Part shown: in pieces, positions 8,075 to 16,779 of the stretch | Position numbering within the stretch: position 1 is the stretch's first letter | Layout: each line of letters opens with the position of its first letter | NCBI GenBank assembly: GCA_016787705.1 | Contig: JAEUTP010000024.1 | Location: 1 to 55,633 of the forward strand | Source: Bacteroidia bacterium | GTDB lineage: Bacteria > Bacteroidota > Bacteroidia > B-17B0 > Aurantibacillaceae | Length of the DNA: 55,633 nucleotides | Direction: 5' to 3' | Translations under genes and position numbers: made by a program | Notes under the pieces: model-generated | Seen by the model: only the letters and a program-made list of their open reading frames with translations | What the model was told of the DNA's origin: nothing | Databases searched by the model: none

Positions 8075-9043
8075 CTATTTACTAAATTTCTTTTTATATT
8101 CAACAGGCAAAAGTCCCGTTACTTTTTTAAACACCTCTCTAAAAGCTTTCACATCGGTGTAACCCACTTCATACATTACTTCGTTTACATTTTTACTAGT
8201 GCTTTCTAAATAATTTTTAACGGCTTCCATTTTTACACGCTGCGCATATTCGGTTGGTGTGTTACCTGTTGCTTTAATAAATCGCCTGTCAAAATTCCTG
8301 CGACTTACGTTGAGCTTATTCGATAAATTTTCCATCGAGATCTTTTCGCCCACGTTTTTTTCTATGATCATTTGCGCTTTGTTTACCACCTCATCACCAT
8401 GCTTTCTTTGTCCTGCAAAAATAATAAATGGTGATTGATGTTGCCTGTCCATATCAATTTGAAATACCTTTGAGCAAAAAATGGCTGTGGCTCTGTCAAA
8501 ATATTTTTCTACTAAATAAATAATAAGGTTTAAAAAAGAAAAAGCACCGCCATTTGTATAAATACCATGCTCATGTGTAATTAATTCTTCCGCCTGTAAA
8601 TTTATTTCCGGAAATCTGTTCCTGAAATTTTCTGCTGCCGACCAATGTGTAGAGCAATTTCTTCCGTTTAACAACCCTGATTCTGCCAGCAAAAAAGCAC
8701 CGGTGCAAATACTTGCCACTTCAGAGCCCTTTCTATACTGTGCAGTTATCCATTGGATCATGGCTTTGTTTTTTTTAACAGACTCATCATAATTATGATC
8801 GAGGGAAGGAATGATAATAAGATCTGTTTTTTTTATATCAGAAATAAATGCCTGCGGTTTAACTGTAACCACGTTACCATAAAAATTTACCTTCCCTTTA
8901 GTTCCAATTAACTCTATCCTGTAGCCGGGCTTAACTGTTTTTAACTTCCACTGCTCATTGGCACGCGTTAATATTTTATAAGTGCCGGCAATGCTGCTTA
9001 AATTGTTCTCGCCATTTGGAACCAAAATAGAAATGTGTTTCAT
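8075..9043 (-). CDS. GlxA-type regulator: DJ-1/PfpI domain plus AraC HTH
   Basis: From the ATG at 9043 the protein has 322 residues. The N-terminal half is a DJ-1/PfpI-like domain with the nucleophile-elbow motif ASICTGAFLLAESGLL; the C-terminal ~100 residues hold two helix-turn-helix units of the AraC family (ISMENLSNKLNVSRRNFDRR and a second ending LLPVEYKKKF). The frame extends 12 codons further upstream, but a TTG-N20-TATATTTG promoter (9084-9054) overlaps that extension, so the internal ATG is the better start. It is divergent from the DinB-SRPBCC pair, which it probably regulates. Confidence 0.9.
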   Translation of the reverse strand: MKHISILVPNGENNLSSIAGTYKILTRANEQWKLKTVKPGYRIELIGTKGKVNFYGNVVTVKPQAFISDIKKTDLIIIPSLDHNYDESVKKNKAMIQWITAQYRKGSEVASICTGAFLLAESGLLNGRNCSTHWSAAENFRNRFPEINLQAEELITHEHGIYTNGGAFSFLNLIIYLVEKYFDRATAIFCSKVFQIDMDRQHQSPFIIFAGQRKHGDEVVNKAQMIIEKNVGEKISMENLSNKLNVSRRNFDRRFIKATGNTPTEYAQRVKMEAVKNYLESTSKNVNEVMYEVGYTDVKAFREVFKKVTGLLPVEYKKKFSK

Positions 9044-9053
9044 TCTTTTTTTA

Positions 9054-9084
9054 CAAATATAAAAAAAGAGTATGTCCAAATCAA
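9054..9084 (-). promoter_or_regulatory. Promoter of the GlxA-type regulator gene
   Basis: On the minus strand TTG (9084-9082), a 20-base spacer and TATATTTG (9061-9054) match the Bacteroidota consensus. The box ends 10 bases ahead of the ATG at 9043, which fixes the start and leaves almost no leader. Confidence 0.7.
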
Positions 9085-9131
9085 CCCCTTAAGTTGTCTT
9101 TTTTACCTACCATATAGTTCGTCACATTGCT

Positions 9132-9139
9132 TAATTTTG
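9132..9139 (+). promoter_or_regulatory. Candidate -7 box of the DinB-SRPBCC operon
   Basis: TAATTTTG matches TAnnTTTG and lies 25 bases before the start at 9165. No well-spaced TTG is present, in keeping with activator dependence on the divergent GlxA-type regulator. Confidence 0.4.
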
Positions 9140-9164
9140 TCTTATTAATTTAAACTAACAAAAA

Positions 9165-9644
9165 ATGACAACAACAGACATATCGGTAAAAATGATTCTT
9201 GACAGATGGAATGCTTCTATTAAAAATGTAGATGCACTTTTTAATTTATTTAGTGATGAACAATTACAAAAAGAAATTGCGCCCGGTAAAAACAGAGGCG
9301 TTTATTTGTTGGGACATTTAATTGCCGTGCATGATGATATGCTGATATTATTAAACATGGGTGAAAAATTGTATCCCCAATTAAATGAAACCTTTCTTAA
9401 AATGCCTGATAAAACAACAGCAACACTTCCTTCCATAGCAGAGCTGAAAAATTTTTGGACAAAACAATGCGAAGTGCTGGCGCAAAAATTTGCTGTTGTA
9501 AAAACAGAGGAGTGGTTCGAAAAGCACACCGCTGTTTCGAACGAAGATTTTGCCAAAGAACCACACCGCAATAAATTAAACATTATCATTACCAGAACCT
9601 CTCATTTACAATATCACGCGGGCCAATTAGTTCTGCTTAAATAA
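9165..9644 (+). CDS. DinB-family protein
   Basis: 159 residues forming a predicted four-helix bundle. Histidines at 51 (in LLGHLIAVHD), 147 and 151 (SHLQYHAGQ) form the metal-binding triad of the DinB/YfiT superfamily, which includes thiol-dependent transferases and hydrolases. The gene lies 16 bases ahead of an SRPBCC gene in the same direction and is divergent from a GlxA-type regulator, so a small stress-responsive operon is likely. Actual substrate unknown. Confidence 0.85.
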   Translation: MTTTDISVKMILDRWNASIKNVDALFNLFSDEQLQKEIAPGKNRGVYLLGHLIAVHDDMLILLNMGEKLYPQLNETFLKMPDKTTATLPSIAELKNFWTKQCEVLAQKFAVVKTEEWFEKHTAVSNEDFAKEPHRNKLNIIITRTSHLQYHAGQLVLLK

Positions 9645-9660
9645 CAAAAGACAAATAGAT

Positions 9661-10089
9661 ATGAGCAAAAAAGATTTTACATATAGTTTTGAATCGTCAA
9701 AACCAACTGAAACAATTTTTGAAACCTTATTGGATGTAAAAAAATGGTGGTTTGGCTTTTATGAAGAACGCATAACTGGTAAAAGTAAAAAAGTAAACGA
9801 TGAATTTAATTTTAAAGCAGGTGGAGGTATGCACGACACAACACAAAAGTTGGTAGAGTTAATTCCCGATAAAAAAATTACCTGGCTAGTAACAGCCAGC
9901 AACCTTACTTTCTTAAAAAAACCAAGCGAATGGCTTAATACCAAATTTTATTTTGAGCTTGCAAAAGCAGGCAGCAAAACAAAAATAATTTTCACTCACC
10001 AAGGGCTTAACCCCGCCATCGAATGTTACAACGACTGTTCATTGGGGTGGACACACTATTTAAAACAACTCGAAAATACACTTAAATAG
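9661..10089 (+). CDS. SRPBCC (START-like) domain protein
   Basis: 142 residues with the SRPBCC helix-grip pattern: N-terminal strand (FTYSFESSKPTETIFETLLD), a tryptophan-rich helix end (VKKWWFGF), the GGGMHD loop, and the C-terminal helix (DCSLGWTHYLKQLENTL). Such proteins bind hydrophobic ligands in a deep cavity. It follows the DinB gene by 16 bases. A different SRPBCC-type gene (AHSA1 subfamily), decayed, lies immediately downstream on the other strand, so this locus once carried two such proteins. Confidence 0.85.
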   Translation: MSKKDFTYSFESSKPTETIFETLLDVKKWWFGFYEERITGKSKKVNDEFNFKAGGGMHDTTQKLVELIPDKKITWLVTASNLTFLKKPSEWLNTKFYFELAKAGSKTKIIFTHQGLNPAIECYNDCSLGWTHYLKQLENTLK

Positions 10090-10099
10090 ATCCGACAAC

Positions 10100-10545
10100 T
10101 TATTGATCCTTTATCTCAGGCTCTACTAATCTTGTTAATTTATCTATTGAATCCTGCCAACCCAAATAACAGATATCTGCCGGAACAATGGCAGGAATGT
10201 TTGTTTGGGTTATTATAATTTCGGTAACTGACCAAACTCTAATGATCCAAATAGTAGTTGGCATTTATCCGACATATTTGAATCATCTAATTTACCGGTA
10301 TACCTTAATAATTCGTTTAGTTTATCTAAATGGATTTCCCGTTAAAAGAGTGACTTGAGCCGAGGGTAAAGTTTAAAAAGGACGTTTTAAACCACCACCG
10401 ACTTTTACATCCATTTGATGTACCGTACATAAATAAACATAGGTGGCAACCAAACGGTCATGGCCAATGTATCAGGAAAAGCTTTGTATACGTTCTCCGA
10501 GCTTGTTTTAAGCACCTTGTGCAATGTTACACAGTTGTTTGTCAT
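10100..10545 (-). pseudogene. Decayed AHSA1/SRPBCC-family gene with several frameshifts
   Basis: Reading minus from ATG 10545, successive segments in different frames restore one AHSA1 protein of the normal ~148-residue length. They are VTLHKVLKTSSENVYKAF...MTVWLPP; then TVHQMDVKVGGG; then LNFTLGSSHSFNGK; then LLRYTGKLDDSNMSDK; then TEIIITQTNIPA and ICYLGWQDSIDKLTRLVEPE to the stop at 10102-10100. The family signature order (WLPP, MDVxVGG, NF...SHSF, YT-K-DD, I-Q--IP, YLGWQ-SL--L--LVEPEI) is intact, but at least four frame changes (near 10440, 10375, 10330 and 10235) separate the parts. The gene is converging with the intact SRPBCC gene and is clearly non-functional unless the changes are sequencing errors. 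Confidence 0.8.
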
Positions 10546-10626
10546 AATATTAATATTAAGTTTAACATTGTTTTATTATAAAAGTTCATAATAAAATTAT
10601 AAAAAACATCTATCTTTAAAATAAAA

Positions 10627-10977
10627 ATGGACAAAGCAAGGATCTATAAATTAGTGTTTGCCAGCGTTTACCCTTTATACATAAAAAAAGCTGAGAGAAA
10701 AGGTCGTACCAAAGAAGAAGTGGATCAAATAATTTTTTGGTTAACGGGATATAATAAACAATCCTTGCAAAAACAAATTGATAAGAATAGTGATTTTGAA
10801 ACCTTTTTTGCAGAGTCGCCAAAATTTAATCCAAACGCTTCTAAAATTACCGGTGTAATTTGTGGTTACCGCGTAGAAGATATAGAAGACACCGTTATAC
10901 AAAAAATGCGTTATTTAGATAAGCTAATTGATGAGCTGGCAAAAGGAAGGGTAATGGAAAAGATATTAAGAGCTTAA
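10627..10977 (+). CDS. DUF2200-family protein
   Basis: 116 residues matching the DUF2200 layout: conserved N-terminus [19 protein letters not shown], the [17 protein letters not shown] helix, the WLTGY motif, and the central [20 protein letters not shown]. Function is unknown; the fold is small and soluble. A -7-like box TATCTTTA (10611-10618) ends only eight bases before the start codon, so the mRNA may be nearly leaderless. Confidence 0.85.
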   Translation: MDKARIYKLVFASVYPLYIKKAERKGRTKEEVDQIIFWLTGYNKQSLQKQIDKNSDFETFFAESPKFNPNASKITGVICGYRVEDIEDTVIQKMRYLDKLIDELAKGRVMEKILRA

Positions 10978-11009
10978 TAAATACAAGCAAACATTTAATC
11001 CTGCATACT

Positions 11010-11519
11010 ATGCAAACTACTTTTACACTTAAAAGCCAGATAGAAAAAAGCTGGGAAACCGGAACGGTTTCAACCAACGAATATATTTTCGAACCTAACA
11101 ATCACACAAACGTACTGCTAAAAGAATTTTTTACAGAACAGAATTTTAAACTTGCAGACTTTAGCAAATCCATGCGTAACAATTCCGGGAAGGATCATGA
11201 TTTTCTTGGTCATGCATTTAACCTCACCCTTATTGAACCCGAAGATTTTAAAAAAAGATCGCTTAACGAGCTTATTACATTTATAAATAAATTAAGTGGA
11301 GAGGGAATAAACAAAGCAGATCTTCAACCTGAAATAAAGTATATCACGCATCTTTTGGAGAAAGCTGAAACCAATGACTTTTATTTTATATCCGCTAATA
11401 TGTTTGATCTTGCTCACCCTAAAAATAAGAACGGCGCCTTTTATACCTACTATCACCTTGTGATATGGATAAATACTAAAGAATCGAAAATTACCGTTTG
11501 TCAAATAGCTATGGAGTAA
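11010..11519 (+). CDS. Hypothetical cytoplasmic protein (169 aa)
   Basis: No signal peptide or membrane segment. The sequence alternates helices and strands and ends in a conserved-looking core (YYHLVIWINTKESKITVCQIAME). I recognise no family. It lies 32 bases after the DUF2200 gene and nine bases before the metallo-beta-lactamase gene, so the three may be cotranscribed. Codon use looks like that of its neighbours. Confidence 0.7.
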   Translation: MQTTFTLKSQIEKSWETGTVSTNEYIFEPNNHTNVLLKEFFTEQNFKLADFSKSMRNNSGKDHDFLGHAFNLTLIEPEDFKKRSLNELITFINKLSGEGINKADLQPEIKYITHLLEKAETNDFYFISANMFDLAHPKNKNGAFYTYYHLVIWINTKESKITVCQIAME

Positions 11520-11528
11520 TCAAACATC

Positions 11529-12257
11529 ATGCGAATAGTATCAGTCATAGTTCTCTTATTTACTTCACTTACTTTTTTTTCTCAAGGCAATGAAAGTAAG
11601 CTGGAAATTTTTCATTTAACCGATAACTTTTATATTTTTAAAACGTATAATTTTTATAAAAGCAACAAAATTTCTGCCAACGGCATGTATGTTATAACCA
11701 ATAAAGGCGCGGTGGTTATTGATTCGCCATGGGATACCACACAATACCAACCGTTGATAGACAGTATAAAAGTAAAACACAATACAACTGTTTTAATGTG
11801 CATTGCTACCCATTTTCACGAAGACAGGACCGGCGGCTTAGAATATTTTAAACAGCATGGGATTAAAACCTATACCACAAAACAAACAGATGAACTAAGT
11901 AAAAAGCATGGCATGAAACGCGCTGAATTTTTAATCAGTAAAGACACTGTTTTTACAACCGGAGAATATTCTTTTCAAACTTATTATCCCGGGCAGGGCC
12001 ATGCACCAGATAATATTGTGATATGGTTTGAAAAAGAGAAACTACTATACGGTGGCTGTTTAATAAAAAGTATTGAGGCCGGAAGTCTTGGAAATTTATC
12101 AGATGCCAATGTAAAAGAGTATCCCACAACATTAAAAAAAGTAGAGAAAAAATGCAAAGATCCAGAATATATCATCCCCGGCCATGACGATTGGATAAAT
12201 ACCGGATCGTTAAAACATACTTTAAAAATGGCTGAAGAACTTAATAAGAAGAAGTAA
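11529..12257 (+). CDS. Subclass B1 metallo-beta-lactamase-like enzyme
   Basis: 242 residues with a signal peptide (about 1-19). All six zinc ligands of subclass B1 are visible: His95, His97 and Asp99 in THFHEDRTGG, His158 (GQGHAPDN), Cys177 (LYGGCLIKS) and His219 (IPGHDDW), giving the 3-His site and the Asp-Cys-His site. WDTTQ and GGLEYF are further B1-typical elements. Length and layout match chromosomal B1 carbapenemases of Bacteroidota (BlaB/IND/CGB type) more than B3 enzymes, which lack the cysteine. It should hydrolyse beta-lactams in the periplasm. No integron, IS or resistance partner is adjacent, so this looks resident. Confidence 0.9.
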   Translation: MRIVSVIVLLFTSLTFFSQGNESKLEIFHLTDNFYIFKTYNFYKSNKISANGMYVITNKGAVVIDSPWDTTQYQPLIDSIKVKHNTTVLMCIATHFHEDRTGGLEYFKQHGIKTYTTKQTDELSKKHGMKRAEFLISKDTVFTTGEYSFQTYYPGQGHAPDNIVIWFEKEKLLYGGCLIKSIEAGSLGNLSDANVKEYPTTLKKVEKKCKDPEYIIPGHDDWINTGSLKHTLKMAEELNKKK

Positions 12258-12286
12258 CAACCATAATTACAAAACTGCAAACTGAA

Positions 12287-12739
12287 ATGAAGTATATTTT
12301 AAAACGAACTAACTCTGATGATCCGGATTTTTTACCGTTGGTGAGAGAACTGGATAAAGACCTTAAAATACGCGATGGCGAAGAACATGCTTTTTTTGCT
12401 CAATTTAATAAAATTGACAGTATAAAGCATGTTGTTATTGCTTATGAAAACAATAAAGCGGTTGGCTGTGGCGCCTTTAAACCTTATGAAGAAAAAATTA
12501 CAGAAATAAAACGCATGTATGTGCCACCACAACACCGTGGCAAAGGCATTGCTTCTGCGGTACTGTCAGAACTTGAAAAATGGTGCAAAGAATTAAATTA
12601 TAACAAGTGTATTTTAGAAACCGGGAAGAAACAGCCGGAAGCTATTGCCTTGTATCATAAAAGCAATTATAAAGTCATCCCAAATTTTGGCCAATATGCC
12701 CAGGTTGAAAGCAGCGTGTGTTTTGAAAAACACATATAA
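12287..12739 (+). CDS. GNAT-family N-acetyltransferase
   Basis: 150 residues with the GNAT core. Strand 4 and motif A are seen in EIKRMYVPPQHRGKGIASAVL (acetyl-CoA pyrophosphate loop Q/R-x-x-G-x-G/A), then KCILETGKKQPEAIALYHKSNY. Such enzymes acetylate an amine on a small molecule or protein. It follows the metallo-beta-lactamase gene after 29 bases in the same direction and could be an aminoglycoside- or amino-acid-type acetyltransferase, but the acceptor cannot be read from sequence. Confidence 0.88.
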   Translation: MKYILKRTNSDDPDFLPLVRELDKDLKIRDGEEHAFFAQFNKIDSIKHVVIAYENNKAVGCGAFKPYEEKITEIKRMYVPPQHRGKGIASAVLSELEKWCKELNYNKCILETGKKQPEAIALYHKSNYKVIPNFGQYAQVESSVCFEKHI

Positions 12740-12952
12740 GTTGAGCTAAAATTTTAATTTCTCGCTTGAGTTTTGTATTTTTAAGTAAGCAATAAAAACA
12801 GTTTACATGTTTTGTCAATTACATTCTTTATACTTTGTAATCTTTAAGAAATAGAAAAGAGCCTGAAATTTCCTGAGTAGGTGATGGAATATTAATACAG
12901 GTTTCATTGATAGTTAAAATTTGATCTTTGAATATTAATTTAAGCAAGATCT

Positions 12953-13309
12953 ATGGGCTACAAAAAAGTTTGTTTTACCTGCCGAAAAGCATTTAGCGTT
13001 TACAAGAATGAAGCGCCAAAAGCAAATCTTACCTGTGCGCAATGTGGCAATACAACTATTATTTTTAGTCATTTATTTAAACCACCCAAACAAAATGATC
13101 TTAAAAGATGGCAAGTAGTAGAATTTTTAAAAGACCATGGTTTTGTTTACCAAAGAATTTACGAAACTTACACCGATTCTATTTTAGCAGGGCAAAAAGG
13201 CTATCCGGAAACCATTACAGAAGCTAAAAAATTTATTTTAAAATATAAAGATCAGGCACGCCTGCTTATTTGGGATGATGATAAAAAAGAGTTTGTAAGA
13301 GTAGGGTAA
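12953..13309 (+). CDS. Small zinc-ribbon protein (118 aa), hypothetical
   Basis: Cys7-x2-Cys10 and Cys28-x2-Cys31 form a classic four-cysteine zinc ribbon (CFTC...CAQC). The C-terminal two thirds (about 45-118) are helical and charged, with WQVVEFLKDHGF and FILKYKDQARLLIWDDD. The family is probably a Bacteroidota-specific zinc-ribbon group; a role in nucleic-acid or protein binding is likely from the ribbon but not shown. It stands just ahead of a TPR protein gene. Confidence 0.75.
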   Translation: MGYKKVCFTCRKAFSVYKNEAPKANLTCAQCGNTTIIFSHLFKPPKQNDLKRWQVVEFLKDHGFVYQRIYETYTDSILAGQKGYPETITEAKKFILKYKDQARLLIWDDDKKEFVRVG

Positions 13310-13345
13310 TAAAACCTTTTGTATCTTTAATAAACAAATTGTATC

Positions 13346-14488
13346 ATGAAAATTACGATCTTCTTTTTTTTATTTCTTCTTCTTTATGCGTTCCAAACAA
13401 ATGCCTGCCTTAACTATTATTATTCGCTTGATAAAGATGGCCATCTTTATGAACTTGGTGAAACATGGAAGTTTCCATTCAATAAAAATTTTAATCTGGA
13501 ACTGAATGTTAGCAAATTAAAAAATCTGGAAAAAAAACTAAAAGAAGAAAAAAATTACATGTTGCTATCTGATTACGCAGTTTGCCTTATGAAAATTGGC
13601 AAAGCAAAAGAAGCATTAACTATTCTTGCTGAGCTTTATAAACATTATCCAAACGAATATCAAATTGCTTCAAACCTTGGCACTGCATACGAATTGAACG
13701 GCAAAAACGACAGCGCTTTAAAATACATTAAACGTGGCTTACAACTTAATCCACACGATCATGAAGACAGTGAATGGATTCATATAAAAATACTAGAAGC
13801 AAAACAAAAACTAAAAACAGATCCTTCTTACTTAGATAAACAATCTGTTCTTCAATTATCCGAAAAGCAAAAAAAAGACAGTGCTATACGAAATCAATTA
13901 GATATACAGTTAAAAGAGCGTGTACCTTTTACCCCAGGGCCCGACGCTATTATAGTCAGTCTATTCAACGATCTTGGTGATCTGTCGGCTAATTTAAGAT
14001 CGATTGAATATGCACGGGCATATTATCAAATAGCAAAAGATTATTATGGTGGTAAAAAAGGGCTATTTGATCCGAAAATAAAAGAAATGACTTTGCTTAT
14101 TGGTAAATATAAAAATGTGCAGCCGCAAAAAGACAATAAACGTGAGTCGAGTAATATAAAGATACATGGCATTAATTACAAAGATATTCTTATCGATAAC
14201 ACTCATGATTACAAAATAAACTGGAACGAAATAAATGTAAACACGACTGAATTATTAGCAATGGCAGATCTTTCTCAAACACTTGAAGAAGTAAAACAAA
14301 TAGCCGATAAAGACACCTGTGAATTAAAATTAATTAAAGAACATGATAACTTTATTAAGAGCAAACCTATAACAAAAGAATGGGAAAGTAGTGAACAAGA
14401 AGAAAAAAACAACCTCCTTTTTTACATTGGAGGCGCAGTGATTTTTATACTAACATTTCTATTTTACAAACTAAAAAGAAAAAAATAA
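13346..14488 (+). CDS. TPR-repeat protein with signal peptide and C-terminal anchor
   Basis: 380 residues: a signal peptide (about 1-20), tetratricopeptide repeats (about 70-150, for example DYAVCLMKIGKAKEALTILA and SNLGTAYELNGKNDSALKYI), a charged linker, and a C-terminal transmembrane segment (about 355-374, LLFYIGGAVIFILTFLFY) ending KLKRKK. It is therefore a periplasmic scaffold anchored at its C-terminus. A -7-like box TATCTTTA lies at 13322-13329. The lipoprotein gene follows after four bases, so the two are one operon; their partner proteins are unknown. Confidence 0.8.
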   Translation: MKITIFFFLFLLLYAFQTNACLNYYYSLDKDGHLYELGETWKFPFNKNFNLELNVSKLKNLEKKLKEEKNYMLLSDYAVCLMKIGKAKEALTILAELYKHYPNEYQIASNLGTAYELNGKNDSALKYIKRGLQLNPHDHEDSEWIHIKILEAKQKLKTDPSYLDKQSVLQLSEKQKKDSAIRNQLDIQLKERVPFTPGPDAIIVSLFNDLGDLSANLRSIEYARAYYQIAKDYYGGKKGLFDPKIKEMTLLIGKYKNVQPQKDNKRESSNIKIHGINYKDILIDNTHDYKINWNEINVNTTELLAMADLSQTLEEVKQIADKDTCELKLIKEHDNFIKSKPITKEWESSEQEEKNNLLFYIGGAVIFILTFLFYKLKRKK

Positions 14489-14492
14489 TTAC

Positions 14493-15572
14493 ATGAATAC
14501 AACTTTTAAAATTGCTTTTATTATTCTTTCACTTTCATTATTTAGTTGTAAAGATAAAAGCAAAACGGAAGAAGAACAGCTACCTGCGACTACTAACCCA
14601 ACCAACCCCTCAACAAACGCTTACGGTTTTAATATATTAAAAAAATTACGCGGTATCTGGAATGGCCCTGTAACATCCTCTACTCCATTGGGTGGTTATC
14701 CTGAGTGGATCGTAGACTTTAGACCAAATGCAGAAAATCAGATCTCCGCAAAAAACGAACTGGATACAATGAACGATATTTTTATGTCTTTCTTTATTGC
14801 AAAATATAATAACCAGGAAAAAGTGGCTTTCAGAAATGGCGGATCGTTTAATAGCATGAAACGCGTATCGTATTTTTTGGCAGACAGTGTTTCTGAAAAT
14901 GGTACTAATTCTTTTTATCGCTTTTGCGAGATCATAAAAGGTAAATCAAGAGCTTTTACTGAAGTTATTTTTAACGCAGATAGTTTGTATATTAAATCCT
15001 ACACCAATAAATATAACTCACTTACAAATCCTGCCCCACACATGACTTGGAGCGCCAAATTGCTAGATACTACTTCGGCACAACCGGCTATTACTAATTT
15101 TTCATTTCCTAAAAATACAATTACAAAAGATTTTACCAATAGCTTTACCAGCTTAACCGAAGCTATGTTCTTTTCAACTTCGGGTATTCCACCGGGAGAT
15201 CCCTATGCAGAAAACACACAGCCTTACCTTGGAAAAACAACTGCTACTTATAGCTTTGCAGCAACCTACACTCCTAATCCTTCAAAAAAAGTTTTTTTGG
15301 TGATTACTACGCAACCTTTGTTCGCAGGTTTTACATTTAACACAGGTAATTTAAAATACAGGTCGCGTTACGTTATCTTAAATGCAGCAAGTACAACTTT
15401 TACCTTCAATTACATGCACCCCGGCAGTTATTATTATTACGCTTTTTATGATAATGATAACAATACCCTTATTAACAGTGGCGACTGGATCAGCACATCA
15501 AATACAGCCCTAAACCTTGGTGCACTAGCAACCACAACAGTTAACACCCTAATCAATTTTACCATTCCCTAG
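14493..15572 (+). CDS. Hypothetical lipoprotein (359 aa)
   Basis: A lipoprotein signal with lipobox LFSC (Cys19) and KDK following, then a Pro/Thr-rich linker (about 28-43) and a beta-rich body. The C-terminal region (about 195-359; PKNTITKDFTN, YYYYAFYDNDNNTL) has the spacing of an Ig-like or beta-sandwich domain. Directly coupled to the TPR gene upstream (four-base gap). No family recognised. Confidence 0.75.
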   Translation: MNTTFKIAFIILSLSLFSCKDKSKTEEEQLPATTNPTNPSTNAYGFNILKKLRGIWNGPVTSSTPLGGYPEWIVDFRPNAENQISAKNELDTMNDIFMSFFIAKYNNQEKVAFRNGGSFNSMKRVSYFLADSVSENGTNSFYRFCEIIKGKSRAFTEVIFNADSLYIKSYTNKYNSLTNPAPHMTWSAKLLDTTSAQPAITNFSFPKNTITKDFTNSFTSLTEAMFFSTSGIPPGDPYAENTQPYLGKTTATYSFAATYTPNPSKKVFLVITTQPLFAGFTFNTGNLKYRSRYVILNAASTTFTFNYMHPGSYYYYAFYDNDNNTLINSGDWISTSNTALNLGALATTTVNTLINFTIP

Positions 15573-15745
15573 CACTTTGCTGGAACCACAAATTGGCTAT
15601 AAATATAATTCTCATTTTTAGAAATGAAAGGCTAAAAGAGATTAAGCAGTCAATAAATGTATAACACTATTATTACGCTGTGGAGACTACTCGAAATCGT
15701 TGCCTCGGTAGCGCAAAACAAATTACTCTTTATTTTAAAATTCAG

Positions 15746-15781
15746 ATCGCAGTTAACAAAATGTTAGCTGCGATTTTTTTT
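15746..15781 (+). terminator. Rho-independent terminator-like hairpin
   Basis: ATCGCAGTTAAC...GTTAGCTGCGAT forms a ~12-bp stem (one mismatch, five-base loop) followed by eight T residues. It lies 170 bases after the TPR-lipoprotein operon and immediately before the next gene's promoter region. Confidence 0.75.
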
Positions 15782-15829
15782 GCCCCGCTTTTTACAATAA
15801 AAAATTTGTAACTTTAAAGTACAACCACT

Positions 15830-16303
15830 ATGAAAAGATCATTAACACTTCTTACAATTCTATTTTTGCTTATTCATAGCAAAGTTTATTTTGCGCAAAT
15901 ACCATCTACCAATTCGCTTATAAAAAAACTGGATAACCGCCAGTTTACGATCCTGCATACCGAAAAAGCTTCGTTTAGCATGAACAGCAAGCCTGCCATA
16001 CAATTAATAAAAAGGGGTACTTCTATTTCTCAAAAATTAATTAGCGCATTAAATGATACCACTAAAACCATAATGGCACATTTGGTACTATGCCATATTT
16101 ATTTTAAAGTTGCAACCTTTGCAGGACCAAAAATCGTAATGCAAAACGATAAAGAGATCTTTAAATATTTTTTGGGGCAAAAAGATGGTGAAGGCTTGAT
16201 CATTAGTGAAATGAAAGAGGCAAATACTCATAAAATGTATCTTGAAGAAAAAGACCGCGCTGCAATAATAACTTATTGGAAGGATAAGACCTCTAAAAAA
16301 TAA
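15830..16303 (+). CDS. Secreted hypothetical protein (157 aa)
   Basis: Signal peptide about residues 1-22 (ending YFAQ), then a soluble, mostly helical domain (SLIKKLDNRQFTIL, TTKTIMAHLVLCHIYFKVA). The internal segment with small helices and a conserved-looking HLVLCHIYF suggests an immunity- or stress-type helical domain, but no family is recognised. A -7-like TAACTTTA lies at 15809-15816. The next gene starts 10 bases downstream, so both are probably cotranscribed. Confidence 0.65.
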   Translation: MKRSLTLLTILFLLIHSKVYFAQIPSTNSLIKKLDNRQFTILHTEKASFSMNSKPAIQLIKRGTSISQKLISALNDTTKTIMAHLVLCHIYFKVATFAGPKIVMQNDKEIFKYFLGQKDGEGLIISEMKEANTHKMYLEEKDRAAIITYWKDKTSKK

Positions 16304-16313
16304 TTAAACCAAA

Positions 16314-16778
16314 ATGAAAGCTTTAAAAGAATTAGATTTTATAAATAAGATAGAAGACAGTTTTCCGTTCGAAAATTATTTGCATTGTTTAAAATTAATA
16401 GATGAAGCCATTTCTATTTCTTCCAACTCTGTATTTGCTGTTATTGACGAGATAGCCAAGATGGCCGGAAGTGAATTGGTTTCGGATGAAACATTGGTTA
16501 ATCTTTTAAAACATATTGATAAAAAATTTGAGCATCCGTTACGTAAACTGCTTTTAGAAACTGCTCAGAATATTATTTTTGGAGAAAAAGTAAGTATTAA
16601 AGTAGCGATAGCCAACATGGAAAAAGTAAGAAAATATCCTAAACAATATGCGGCCTTAAGTACTTTGTATTTTTCTGCGCCGGATAAAGACGGGCAATTA
16701 GAAAAAGTATGGAACAGCATTACAGATGAATGGAATAAGAATGATGATCTTTTTGAAGAAGAAGAGCACAACGATTAA
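16314..16778 (+). CDS. Hypothetical helical cytoplasmic protein (154 aa)
   Basis: No signal peptide; predicted almost wholly alpha-helical, with short HEAT/armadillo-like helix pairs (DEAISISSNSVFAVIDEIAK, LLKHIDKKFEHPLRKLLLET) and an acidic C-terminus (DDLFEEEEHND). No family recognised. It follows the secreted protein gene by 10 bases and converges with the TPM gene, their stops one base apart. Confidence 0.65.
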   Translation: MKALKELDFINKIEDSFPFENYLHCLKLIDEAISISSNSVFAVIDEIAKMAGSELVSDETLVNLLKHIDKKFEHPLRKLLLETAQNIIFGEKVSIKVAIANMEKVRKYPKQYAALSTLYFSAPDKDGQLEKVWNSITDEWNKNDDLFEEEEHND

Positions 16779-16779
16779 T

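Noticed and set aside
10616..10822. Minus-strand frame across the DUF2200 start
   Set aside because: It is opposite a well-recognised family on the plus strand and has no features.
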